Shown here in pieces: positions 54,107 to 64,000 of a DNA stretch of 64,000 nt. The number at the start of each line of letters is the position of its first letter. Position 1 is the first letter of the stretch. The DNA lies in the NCBI GenBank assembly GCA_958450365.1, contig CAUEEP010000369.1:437001-501000 (forward strand). Direction: 5' to 3'. The notes below the pieces were generated by a model that was given only the letters and a program-made list of their open reading frames with translations, ran no database searches and had not been told where the DNA came from. The stretch comes from Mesorhabditis belari (Eukaryota; Nematoda; Chromadorea; Rhabditida; Rhabditidae). The position numbers were made by a program, and so were the translations under genes.

Positions 54107-54840
54107 TTCCCTATTTTCAACAATTCTTGAAAGAAGGAAGAGTCGAATACGCTAGAAAAGATGGGTTTAGATAAATTTGGACAAAGTACAGAGCCAAGAA
54201 AAAGTCTATAGATTTAAATGTTTCATTTTAAATTGAAGAATTTCTAGTCAACATTTCTGAGTCGATTTTGAATCGAATTCTTTTCGAAAATGTATGATAA
54301 ATGACGTAAAAGAACTAAAGATCTTTTAAAGAACATGCCTAAGTTCTATTTTGCCATTCTTTAGATTTCGATCATTTTAGATAAAAACATTTCTGGACTC
54401 CTTAAGCTTATCGAGTCCAGCGAAAGATCGATTGAAATCTAAAGAATGGCAAAACAGAACCTAGGCATGTTTAGTATCAAAATGAAGCTTAGAATAAGGG
54501 CTTGCGGGAGAACTGGGTTTCATGCTCGAAGGAGCTTTGGGAAGTAAAAAAATCAAAGAGCGAGGGAGACTGACTGAAAATTTTGACCGGACAGGTTAAG
54601 CAGGTCTATTTTTTATATTTTATTCCTATTTTCAACAATTATCGAAAGAAGAAAGAGTCGAATACGCTAGAAAAGATGGGTTTAGATAAATTTGGACAAA
54701 GTACAGAGCCAAGAAAAAGTCTATAGATTTAAATGTTTCATTTTAAATTGAAGAATTTCTTGCCAACATTTCTGAATCGATTTTGAATCGAATTCTTTTC
54801 GAAAATGTATGATAAATGACGTAAAAGAACTAAAGATCTC
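54107..54840. repeat. Two direct copies of a 220-bp block
   Basis: CCTATTTTCAACAATT to AATGACGTAAAAGAACTAAA occurs at 54110-54325 and 54627-54835. Confidence 0.8.
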
Positions 54841-55470
54841 TTAAAGATTAAAGGATAAACGAGATTTTCTGGGAAAACAACAAAAATCAAGGGCAAAATT
54901 TGATGTGTTCTTTGTCTTAAAATGGATAAGCTTTGATTCAGAATTTCTAAGCAAAAAGAGATCTTTCTTTTTCAGAGAATCACTTGGATAAACAGTTTTT
55001 AGTAGACCTGCTTAACGAGTCCGCTTTTTCCTTTTTTACATTTTCTTTGATTAATCATCGGGTTTATGTTTATTTGAGTTGAAAATTTTCAGACAGTCTG
55101 CCTTGTTTTTTACTTTTTTTTTCCTACCAAAAGCTCTTTCAAGCATGAAACCCAGTCCTCCCGCAAGCCCTTATTCTAAGCTTCATTTTGATACTAAACA
55201 TGCCTAGGTTCTGTTTTGCCATTCTTTAGATTTCAATCAATCTTTCGCTGGACTCGATAAGCTAAAGGAGTCCAGAAATATTTATCGAAAATGATCGAAA
55301 TCTAAAGAATGGCAAAACAGAACTTAGGCATGCTTAGTATCAAAATGAAGCTTAGAATAAGGGCTTGCGGGGGAACTGGGTTTCATGCTGGAAGGAGCTT
55401 TGGGAAGTAAAAAATCAAAGCGCGAAGCGGACTGTCTGAAAATTTTGACCAGACAGGTTAAACAGGTCTA
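54334..55470. repeat. Nested palindromic (foldback) element
   Basis: A 135-bp palindrome with TTTTGCCATTCTTTAGATTT and its inverse (54345-54460) occurs again at 55205-55330. Outer blocks GAATAAGGGCTTGCGGG and GGGTTTCATGCT occur forward at 54493 and 55355 and inverted at 55140-55180. GACAGGTTAAGCAGGTCTA pairs with TAGACCTGCTTAACGAGTC. Overall it is a palindrome of palindromes; no coding content. Confidence 0.85.
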
Positions 55471-56235
55471 GTTTTTAGCAAATCCATTGAACCAACGGTC
55501 TTTGAGTAATTGAAGAGTGAATTTACATATTTCGCGCTTCATATCATTGTAGTTTCAATTCAAAGCTAGTTTTTGAAGTTTAAAATGAAAACTGACGCTC
55601 TTTTCAATATCTTTTTGGTTAAAAATTGAAAGATATTCAGTTTATTTTCTTGAAAACCCAACAATTTAACTGATTTTGGTCTAAAATTAGTTCTCTAATA
55701 CGAAAAATGCAAAAATTTCAATGAAATTCATTGAATCAATTTCAAATTTCAAACAATCTCAACTCAAAGAACAACTCGTTGCCTTAAAACAATTTCTTTT
55801 GACAAAATAGTGCTAAAATTTTGTTTTTTTGACGATATTGCTAAAATTTTCAATGAAATTGTCTATATTTTAGGCTCAAACTCTAACTATTTCTAAAGAA
55901 AAATGTAAAAACTATATTATATTTGAGTTTAAAGCTCTAAACATACTCTTAGGAGCCGATTTAATCGATTTAGCCGATCACTTTTGGTGAAATCGACTAA
56001 TTCGGGCTTTTTTCTAAGCCAAATAATAGAAAAAAACCTTCCCGGAACAGTGAAAGTTGTTTTTTGTTTTCTTATAGATTAAAGCATTGCTTCTAGAGTC
56101 AGAAATGGTGTGTTTCTAGAGAAAAAAGTACATAAAAGTCCTATAGTTAACCGAGATTTTAGTAATTTCTTTCATTTTCTCTATACATTTGGTTCCTTTT
56201 CCTTTTCTATTGCCTTTTCCTATTATGGTGGCAAG
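55471..56235. other. No recognised feature
   Basis: AT-rich sequence; no open frames linked by splice sites, and in particular no missing forkhead exon. Confidence 0.4.
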
Positions 56236-56240
56236 AATTC

Positions 56241-56306
56241 CTCGTCAATGTAGCTCATTGGCAGGCGTTTGGCCGGCTGAACAGAGTTCGAATCCCGGCA
56301 CGGCCT
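56241..56306 (+). repeat. tRNA-like sequence (SINE)
   Basis: TGTAGCTCATTGGCAGGC (A-box), then GAGTTCGAATCCCGGC (B-box) and CACGGCC before a T run. The 3' acceptor matches the GGCCGTG start of the units at 53165 better than its own 5' end, suggesting the same family. Confidence 0.5.
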
Positions 56307-56484
56307 ATTTTTTTGATTCCCAAAACGTCCAGCTTTAGACTGGACTGAATTCTAGGCTGGTTCTGAGGCTCTAGCTTCTATTCTCATTTATTTCAATTTC
56401 TCTCTAGCTTCTATTCTCTATAGAAGCTAGAGAATCCAGAGAATTCTATTCTATAGAATCCTTTTCCGATTTATTGCCTTTTCT

Positions 56485-56660
56485 CCACAGATTTGGTTCT
56501 CTTCTCTACAGATTTGGTTCTTCTTCTCTACAGATTTGGTTCTTCTCCTCCACAGATTTGGTTCCTTTTCTCTACAGATTTGGTTCTTCTTCTCTACAGA
56601 TTTGATTCCTTTTCTCTTCTCTACAGATTTGGTTCTCTTCTCTACAAATTTGGTTCCTTT
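56485..56660. repeat. 22-bp tandem repeat (CTCTACAGATTTGGTTCTTC)
   Basis: About eight units with TTCTTCT/CCTTTT spacer variation. Confidence 0.9.
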
Positions 56661-58400
56661 TCTGCTATAATTGCTTTAATTTTTCTGATTCTAAGCCAAT
56701 CTTTGACTAATTTTTAATCTTAAATAAGGCTTAAAGCTGGAAAACTCATTGAAATGGAAAATGGGAAAGAGATAGGGAAAACGGTGAAAGGAAAGGGTAA
56801 TTGCATCCATTTCTTTTCCCCAAAAAAACCCATCCGAACACTACATTTGATTAGATTCATTTAGAATTCCATCCGCTTTTTCCTTTTTTACATTTTCTTT
56901 GATTAATCATTGAATTGATGTTTTTTTGAGTAGAATGAATAGGTTTTTTTCAATTGAAAACTAATTTACTGAAAAGTTTTTGATGAGATCAATGCGAAAA
57001 AACAATTTGCTCAAAGTTCTATCTGTTTTCTTGGCTTATTAATCTCTTAATATCTTCTTTATAGCATTCTTTAACCCTTAAACTTTAAAAACTAGACTTC
57101 TTAACTTAAAAACAAACAAAAGTTTGTTGTTTTCGCTTTGCAAATCGTCAATTTTTCCTATGCAATCGAATTTCTTGGAAAAACAATCAAATTCGCTTAA
57201 TCTTTTCATTTTTCTCTTATTTGTAGCCAAGAATGATTTACTTTTTCTAAAATTTTCTTTTTTCATTCTCTTTCAATCACATTATTTCAGCGGTAAAACT
57301 TGTTTATTCACCCGAAAAAAAATCCCGATATTTTTAGAAACCTTTTTGGAAAGCACTTCTTTATTGATTAGCGGTAATTAGCTATTTTTACACCCTTTCA
57401 CCCTCTTAAAGGTACGGTTCGCGGTTTGCTAAAAATTGACGACACTTTGGACATGAAAAAAAGTGTTTCTTAGAATTTTACGGGCGGCTAGATCTAGCTA
57501 GATTTCTAGCTAGATCGGATTTCAAAAATCGATGGTAATTTGAAATTGAAATTAAAGTAATTGAAACAGTTCCCTAGTCAGTCTAATCAATTATTCTAAA
57601 AGTTTCTTTTTTTTTTTTAAAAAATTTTTAAAAGTTCCTTCTCTCTTTAAAATTAATTTTTCTAACCCTTTTCCGTTTAATTAAATATTTTTAATTTTCA
57701 AGGTTGTTTTTTTTATTTTTTTTAAATTTTCTCTTTATCCCTATATCTTTTTCTTAGTTCCCTAGTCAATCTAATCAATTATTCTAACAGTTCCCTAGCC
57801 AATCTCATCAATTATTCTAGCAGTTCCCTATCAATTATTCTAAAAGTTCTAAATTCTAAATTCTAAATTTTTCCCTCATTCAACAAATTTTGTTATGGGA
57901 ATAAGCGAAAAAAAACTGTTACAGTATTCTTTTGCTATCGGAATTTTGTATGATGTATTATTAAAAAAATGATGTATTATTAATAGCTGAATATCTTTTT
58001 GGGTATTCGGAATCTTTCTGCCTAAATATTTTGGTGCCTATAAAGTATTTTGGTGATTAGACCGATGTACTTTTTTTGCTCTCTTGTAAACACACGATTT
58101 CTAGTGCACCTAATCTACCGTACAAACCTAGTAGTGCATCTTAAGCTTTGCCTTAATTCCACGAAATCTCGAGAAGCGCTTATCAAAACCTATCGATGTG
58201 GTGTTGGAAAATGTAGCTGATGATGAGATCTAGTGAGGGAATAGAGTGTTGAGCTTGTGTGAAGAACTTGGAAACCGTAAAATAGTCATCAACTCGGCTC
58301 GCTTGCGTGCACTACTATTAGAGAAAATACGGTATCTTTATTGTGAAATGATAAAACAGACCCATTTTGATATCGGAGTGTTCAGGGTTGAGGGTGAAAA
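56661..58400. other. AT-rich stretch without a recognised gene
   Basis: Holds degenerate repeats of TCCCTAGTCAATCTAATCAA at 57560-57850, CTAGCTAGAT runs at 57485-57525, and T-rich sequence. No splice-linked exons and no forkhead continuation seen. Confidence 0.45.
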
Positions 58401-58404
58401 GCAT

Positions 58405-58530
58405 AACTTTCTTCTAAATGGACCAATCTTTATGATTTTGGTTTCATTTTGTAGATCTCAATAAGTGCAACAAAATGAAACCAAAATCATAAAGATTGGT
58501 CCACTTAAATGGAAGTTATGGCGAGTCGCG
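58405..58530. repeat. Perfect short-loop hairpin, about 34 bp plus imperfect extension
   Basis: TGGACCAATCTTTATGATTT and TGGTTTCATTTTGT, then a 17-base loop, then the exact inverse. Pairing continues imperfectly (CATAACTTTC with AAGTTATGG). The shape suits a small-RNA hairpin or a tiny foldback element. Confidence 0.85.
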
Positions 58531-58720
58531 TAAACGACCCAGTTGCGCAAATGGCCCTGTTGCACCAAACAAATTTGCGTAAATTAGCGTACCCCCCAAA
58601 GTACCTTTAAAAACGATTGAATAACTTCAAAACACTATAAAATCAATAACAATCAAGTTTAAGATTTAATATTCAGGCTTAAAAATGAAAATCTATTAAA
58701 TCTATCTAGTGAAACTACGC

Positions 58721-59538
58721 CTGAGCCCAAGCCTGAGCCTAAGCCTGAGCCTGAGCCTAAGCCTGAGCCTAAGCCTGAGCCTGAGCCTAAGCCTGAGCCT
58801 GAGCCTAAGCCTGAGCCAGCCAAGCCGTGCCTAGCCTGGCCTGGCCAAGCCTGGGCCTGAGCCTAAGCCTGAGCCTAAGCCTGAGCCTGAGCCTAAGCCT
58901 GAGCCTGAGCCTAAGCCTAAGCCTGAGCCTGAGCCTGAGCCTAAGCCTGAGCCTGAGCCTAAGCCTGAGCCTGAGCCTAAGCCTGAGCCTGAGCCTAAGC
59001 CTGAGCCTGAGCCTAAGCCCCAAGCCTGAGCCTGAGCCTGAGCCTGAGCCTAAGCCTGAGCCTGAGCCTGAGCCTGAGCCTAAGCCTGAGCCTGAGCCTG
59101 GGCCTGAGCCTGAGCCCTAAGCCCAAGCCTGAGCCTGAGCCTGAGCCTGAGCCTAAGCCTGAGCCTGAGCCTGAGCCTGAGCCTAAGCCTGAGCCTGAGC
59201 CTAGGCCTGAGCCTGAGCCTAAGCCCAAGCCTGAGCCTGAGCCTGAGCCTGAGCCTAAGCCTGAGCCTGAGCCTGAGCCTGAGCCTAAGCCTGAGCCTGA
59301 GCCTAGGCCTGAGCCTGAGCCTAAGCCCAAGCCTGAGCCTGAGCCTGAGCCTGAGCCTAAGCCTGAGCCTGAGCCTGAGCCTGAGCCTAAGCCTGAGCCT
59401 GAGCCTAGGCCTGAGCCTGAGCCTAAGCCTGAGCCTGAGCCTAGGCCTGAGCCTGAGCCTAAGCCTGAGCCTGAGCCTAGGCCTGAGCCTGAGCCTAAGC
59501 CTGAGCCTGAGCCTAAGCCTGAGCCTGAGCCTAAGCCT
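58721..59538. repeat. Telomere-variant hexamer array (GCCTAA/GCCTGA)
   Basis: About 135 units of GCCTGA and GCCTAA, i.e. TCAGGC and TTAGGC on the other strand. TTAGGC is the nematode telomere repeat. Units are ordered, commonly GCCTAA-GCCTGA-GCCTGA and longer periods with GGCCTGAG and CCCAAG variants from about 59010 on, showing higher-order amplification. One break with CAGCCAAGCCGTGCCTAGCC lies at 58815-58850. Long open frames (Ser-Leu, Glu-Pro) are artefacts. Confidence 0.95.
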
Positions 59539-59869
59539 TCAGCTAATCCAGCTAAATGGTAACAATTTATGAAAACAAATTTGTAAAGTAAACAAAAAAA
59601 CTTTTACAGTAATCTTTTAGAGTGAAAAATTTGCTAAAAAAATGATGGATTATAATAACTGAATATCTTTTTAGGGATTAGTTTAATATTCATCTTTTTA
59701 ATCGCATTTCTCACACGAGTTTCTCACATAATTGTTGAAGCAGAAAATCCTGCAAATCCAGCGTTTTTCTCTATAAATCTCAATCTTTCCCTGAATAAAA
59801 TGAAGTCAAAAATGGCGGAAAACACTTTTTTTTGCGATTTCTCGGTGAAAATCTCCCTTCATTCAAATC

Positions 59870-60925
59870 TTTTTCATTGATTTCTCTTCGAAAATGACGT
59901 CTCAACTTTATAATTAAGCTTAAACGCTTATAATTAAGCTTAAACACTTCTATAAATAATAATTAACTTTAAAAGCTTGAGCCTTTCATCCAATTGATTA
60001 TTTCATCCAATTGACTGGATGTTTATTCATCCAAATTTCATCCAAATCATCCAAATCATCCAAATTTCACGTTAGCTTGATTTTCAACGTTTGCTTTGCT
60101 TCGCTATCCATACATTTCATACATTATATCGTGTTGCTTTTTGGTTTATCGACCTTTTTTATCAAATTTTTGGTTTATCGACCTTTTCGCGCTTATGTGT
60201 ATGTGTCGTAGCCGATTATGAATGAGTTGGTCAAGGAGCGTCCAACCATCAAGTATTTAGTCTCATTCAACGCAGAATCATTAATAATTATGTTAATTTT
60301 TTTAAATTGGAAAGATTGGATAAAAAAGAAAAAAAATTATGGGCCTTCAAAGTTTTCTCTTGAACAAACAGTTTTTTGCTCTAATTTTTTCTTTTTATTC
60401 AATCTTTCTAATTTTAAAAATTTAACACAATTATTAATGATTCTGCGTTGAATGATACTAAATACTTGATGGTTGGACGCTCCTAGACCCACTCATTCAT
60501 AATCGGCTCCTGGGGTTGCGCGGATTTTGAATCAAACGATCTAGCGCCGCAATTTTTGAACCTAAACTCACAAATTTGGTACCAATCGACGCAGAATTTA
60601 ATTCGCTACAAAATGATATAATATTGTCCTCATACATTAAAGGGTTGCTCTACTAGAAAGATTTACCAAAAATTTCATTTATAATCGGCTACGGCATATG
60701 GATTGATGTGTATTAATCTTAAATCACGATCAAATCTTTTCCATTGATTTCTCTTCGACAATGACCTCTGAACTTTATCAGCTTAATTGTAAGCTTAAAC
60801 ACTTCTATAAATAGTAATTAACTTTTAAATCTTGAGACTTTCATCCAATTGATTATTTCATCCAATTGACTGGATTCATTCATTCATCCAAATTTCACGT
60901 TAGCTTGATTTTCAACGTTAAGCTT
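59870..60925. repeat. Direct repeats of about 190 bp flanking a palindrome
   Basis: TTGATTTCTCTTCGAAAATG to CACGTTAGCTTGATTTTCAA occurs at 59877-60090 and 60742-60918; the first has an internal CATCCAAAT expansion. Between them lies the foldback at 60190-60510. Confidence 0.8.
60190..60710. repeat. Palindrome with CATTCAACGCAGAATCATTA motifs
   Basis: AGCCGATTATGAATGAGTTG and GCGTCCAACCATCAAGTATT at 60210-60260 are inverted at 60455-60510. GTATCATTCAACGCAGAA-type sequence appears in each arm and again at 60570 (GGTACCAATCGACGCAGAAT). The same motif family is in the 5-7 kb foldbacks. Confidence 0.8.
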
Positions 60926-61257
60926 CTGTTTGGCTTTGTCTTTGTCTTTGGCTTTGTTTTAATGACATTGATAAATCAATTGAGCTTTGGAATCAACTCA
61001 AAGATCAACCAGTCGATGACCATTGCCTTTTGAAACCCTGGTTCGGTTACTTTCAGCGTAAAATTATGCGCTGAATTATCTAGATTAGAGTGTGTTCCTC
61101 GCGAGTGATGCGTTTTTTAAAAAGGCAAACTTGGGAAAAAATTACCTTAAGAGGATCTTCTCCAAAAACGAGTACAAATATTGGGTCTATCCCAAAACAG
61201 CGCCGCCAAAACAGCGCCGACCAAAACAGCGCCACCCAAAACAGCGCCAATGCAAAA

Positions 61258-61972
61258 AAATCGCGGCCGGGTGACGATAAAAATTTTTTACGGCAACCAC
61301 CTGTTTTTTATTTTAATATCGCTGATTATACTATAAAAAGAATAAAAATCACCCGGCTAGAGTGATTTGATGGGTTTACAAATTTTTGGAGACACTGCAA
61401 GGCTTGGAGAAGAACAAGATCGTCACTCATCAGACACCTCAGCTAAAAGGCACCTATTTGAGAAAACTAAAACCACAAGCGACCACAAATGGAAAAAAGA
61501 TCTAATTGTGTCAATCAAAGCGCTGAAGACGTCCTACGGTGGAGGAGATCCAGTCACTGGACTCCAGAAGGGAGATCCAGAAGATGCGCTGGAAATTGAT
61601 AAGATAGGAAGCCGATTTGAGGAACTGCTGTACTTGAGCGAAGATGAAAGTGAGCAAGAGGAAGAATTATAGATTAACAAATCATTTTTATTGTTTTTTG
61701 TGCTTTTTATTTTGTTTTTAAATTTATCTGCAATTAAAACTCAATCGATCTAGACTGTGCTGAGGTGTCTGACGATCTTGTGACGTGAGTGACGGTCTTG
61801 TTCTTCTCCAAGCCTTGCAGTGTCTCCAAAAATTTGTAAACCCATCAAATCACACTAGCCGGGTGATTTTTATTCTTTTTATAGTAGAATCAGCGATATT
61901 AAAATAAAAAAACAGGTGGTTGCCGTAAAAAAAATTTTTATCGTCACCCGGCCGCGATTAATACCCCCCTTT
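61258..61972. mobile_element. Long-TIR DNA element, copy 2
   Basis: Same as 34437-35159 over its whole length with only scattered differences. The left end is shortened by about ten bases (starts AATCGCGGCCGG); the right end continues TTAATACCCCCCTTTA. It is nested inside the repeat at 61085-62600. Confidence 0.85.
61433..61672 (+). CDS. Acidic ORF of long-TIR element, copy 2
   Basis: Same final 60 residues as copy 1 (KKDLIVSIKALKTSYGGGDP to SEDESEQEEEL). Here the A-run before AAGATCTAATTG has six A, so the upstream open frame is a different one, starting MGLQIFGDTARLGEEQDRH at about 61370. Only the common part is worth treating as possibly coding. Confidence 0.35.
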   Translation, partial: DTSAKRHLFEKTKTTSDHKWKKDLIVSIKALKTSYGGGDPVTGLQKGDPEDALEIDKIGSRFEELLYLSEDESEQEEEL

Positions 61973-62631
61973 AACCAAAAATAACAATTTCTTTTCCTTT
62001 TACGGCCTGTTTTTTAACGTTTTCACTAACTTTTTATTTCTACTACGGATCACTTGAAAGCTCTAGCCGTTTATGTTCATCATCGCTAGTGTTATGATGT
62101 TTCAGAGTCTCTTGGACTATTAATTTGATGCTATTTTAATGGTTTTTATGCATCGTTTAATTGTTATCGTTTATTGTTGTTGGTCATGTTATTTTTAAAT
62201 AGCTGCTAATAAAAAAAATGAGTGTACATTGTAAAAGAAAAAAAACTTTGTTTTGCATCGGCGCTCTTTTTGGGCGTTTTTCATTGGCGCTGTTTTGGTC
62301 GGCGTTGTTTTGGTCGGCGCTATTTTGGCGGCACTGTTTTGGGATAGACCCCAAATATTCCGATAGCATTTCATAGCTTTCTTCTTTAGTTTGAATTTCA
62401 AAGAATATGGGAGCCCTGTTTTTTGAATTTTCTCGTCATCCATCTTTTTCGAGCTGAAACAATACAAATATTATGAAAAAGCAAAAAGTTTTTGCAAAAA
62501 AAAAAAACATAAGCACATTGTGATATGACTAGAGTGTGTTCCTCGCGAGTAATGCGTTTTTTAAAAAGGCACACTTGGGGAAAAGATTACCGTACTTTAA
62601 GCAAAAATTATTGCAAAAAAAATGACGGGCT

Positions 62632-63504
62632 TGGGACAAATGCGACCTTTTTTTTTGCGCACCCGGACATTTGCGCACATTTTATTTCCGCACCTTGCCC
62701 ATTAGCGCACCTTTTTCGCGTTTTAAAAAGCTTAAAAAGCTAAAAAAGCTCTAAAAAGCTAATATTAACCAATTTCTATTGCAAAAGTTGTTTTTCTTGT
62801 TTTTCTAGGTAATTTGAGGGTGTCGAATTCAAATTTTGACATAACAGAGCTTGTGGAACCAAATTTGAAAGACAAATTTGCAAGATAAATTTGTCTTTCA
62901 AACGGCTAGATCAAATTATAGAAAATTGTCGATTTTTCTCTTTGTATAACTCCGTCCGTTTGTTTCCACAAGCTCTGATATGGTAGAATTTGAACATAGA
63001 AACTGTTGAGCAAGTTCACGCGTCGTTTGACATGAATCCGATTCGATTGCAGCCGTCAAAGTATCGTTGTCTACCGCTTGAGGTCGACGAGAGTGTTCAT
63101 CATCCTTGAGACATCCAAAGGTTGTTTTTCTAGGTAATTTTAGGGCGTAGAATCGAAATTTTGACATATCAGAGCGTGTGGAAGCAATTTGAAAGACAAA
63201 TTTGAAAGACAAAACGGCTAGATCAAATTACAGAAAATTGTACAGAAAGAAAATTGTGTTTTCTCTTTGTATAACTCCGTCCGTTTGTTTCCACAAGCTC
63301 TGATATGTCAAAATTTCGATTCTACGCCCTAAAATTACCTAGAAAAACAACTTTTGGAATAGAAATTGGTTAATATTAGCTTTTTAGAGCTTTTTTAGCT
63401 TTTTAAGCTTTTTAAAACGCGAAAAAAGGTGCGCTAATGGGAAAGGTGCGGAAAAAAAGGTGCGCAAATGTCCGGATGAGCAAAAAAAAGGTCGCATTTG
63501 TCCC
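62632..63504. mobile_element. Long-TIR element with GGGACAAATGCGACC ends
   Basis: TTGGGACAAATGCGACC, TTTGCGCAC, CATTAGCGCACC, CGCGTTTTAAAAAGC and TAATATTAACCAATTTCTAT on the left all recur inverted on the right, giving arms of about 210 bp. Inside are further inverted copies of TTTGTCTTTCAAACGGCTAG and TTGTATAACTCCGTCCG. Confidence 0.85.
62980..63125 (-). pseudogene. Mariner transposase HTH fragment
   Basis: The minus frame reads CLKDDEHSRRPQAVDNDTLT, then AAIESDSCQTTRELAQQF, the linker plus second HTH of a mariner transposase. Short and isolated, captured inside the long-TIR element. Confidence 0.7.
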
Positions 63505-64000
63505 ACTCCCCTTGTTAATTACTTTTAATCAATTAGTAATTGTTAGAAATAGTTAGAAGTTTGTTTAACAATTAGAAAAATAGGTCTTCTCTAATTTTAT
63601 CTTCACCGTATCCAACTTTTACAACAAAACAATTTCTTCTAGGTCTTCTTTCTTTTTTCAAGTGTTTCCTCCACCTTTCAACTCATTTAATTGATTCAAA
63701 AACAGTTCAAAATTGAATTTCTTTAATCCGGAGACAAATGGAGACAACAAAAATCCGCCCATTTCACTCAAATTAGTCCCGCAAATCCGGGAATGACGCA
63801 AAAGAAGTTTAGAAATTTATGGATTCTCTGGATTTCACCTACAAATCTTTGAATAATCATTTAATCGGTTAATAGAAAGTTTTTCTGATTCACTTTTTTA
63901 ATCCCAACTCGACTCTTTTCTTTGTTTTTTGCATTAGATTAAAGGAAACGTTTGAGAATTTCTGATTTTCTTTGTAAAACGTGTTTTTCTTGATAACTTC
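63505..64000. other. No recognised feature
   Basis: AT-rich sequence; no gene or repeat recognised. Confidence 0.4.

Larger units (their letters stand above)
61085..62600. repeat. Outer repeats around the second long-TIR element
   Basis: AGTGTGTTCCTCGCGAGTGA plus TGCGTTTTTTAAAAAGGCA is directly repeated at 61088 and 62532. AACAGCGCCGCCAAAACAGC at 61196 is inverted near 62285-62340 (GGCGCTGTTTTGG units), next to an inverted GGGTCTATCCCAAAACAG. Host element unknown. Confidence 0.7.

Noticed and set aside
54107..54174. Missing forkhead exon beginning IPYFQQFLKEG
   Set aside because: Does not match helix 2/3 residues, and the block is a repeated sequence also present at 54627.
58805..59330. Leu-Arg, Ser-Leu and Gly-Ser repeat frames
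   Set aside because: Artefacts of the GCCTAA/GCCTGA array.

Overview
The window looks like nuclear DNA from a nematode, probably a rhabditid relative of Caenorhabditis. It is AT-rich. Its introns end in the nematode-style TTTTCAG acceptor. It is full of Tc1/mariner relatives and short inverted-repeat elements, and it carries a long array of a variant of the nematode telomere hexamer TTAGGC. There is no sign of operons, ribosome binding sites, CRISPR or phage. No database search was possible, so family names rest on recognised motifs.

Four protein-coding loci can be supported. (1) Positions 785-18594 (+) hold at least 23 exons of a large coiled-coil, Pro/Gln-rich protein whose 5' end lies outside the window. 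Splice sites and phases mostly agree, but the reading frame slips by one base at least six or seven times, mostly in or beside short homopolymers. (2) Positions 26426-23655 (-) hold three exons of a secreted phospholipase-A2-like Cys protein. It has an in-frame TAG, and its final stop codon lies inside a mariner end. (3) Positions 41322-39460 (-) hold a clean four-exon paralogue of (2) with a signal peptide; its His-Asp active-site pair is replaced. (4) Positions 52654-54046 (+) hold three exons of a forkhead transcription factor, broken off part-way through the DNA-binding domain. There is also a short three-exon fragment of a NatB acetyltransferase auxiliary subunit (NAA25/Mdm20 type) at 37340-37792.

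Most of the rest is mobile or repetitive. There is a triple nest of TIR elements at 3.0-4.3 kb and a piggyBac-like relic with TTAA ends at 19.7-20.4 kb. Mariner or Tc1 relics lie at 3.7, 21, 22.5-23.7, 32.9-33.4, 36.3-37.1, 42.8-43.4, 44.1-45.3, 46.2-47.2 and 63.0 kb. Twin copies of a 0.7-kb long-TIR element with an acidic ORF lie at 34.4 and 61.3 kb. Large foldback structures lie at 28-30, 48-52, 54-55.5 and 60 kb. About ten degenerate tRNA-like sequences look like SINE material, and there are more than fifteen tandem arrays.

No single new system is demonstrated. The items most worth checking are the cluster of homopolymer frameshifts in the large gene, the mariner-supplied stop and lost catalytic pair in the two PLA2-like paralogues, the NatB fragment whose splice donor was multiplied by a tandem repeat, the telomere-variant array, and several near-perfect hairpins.
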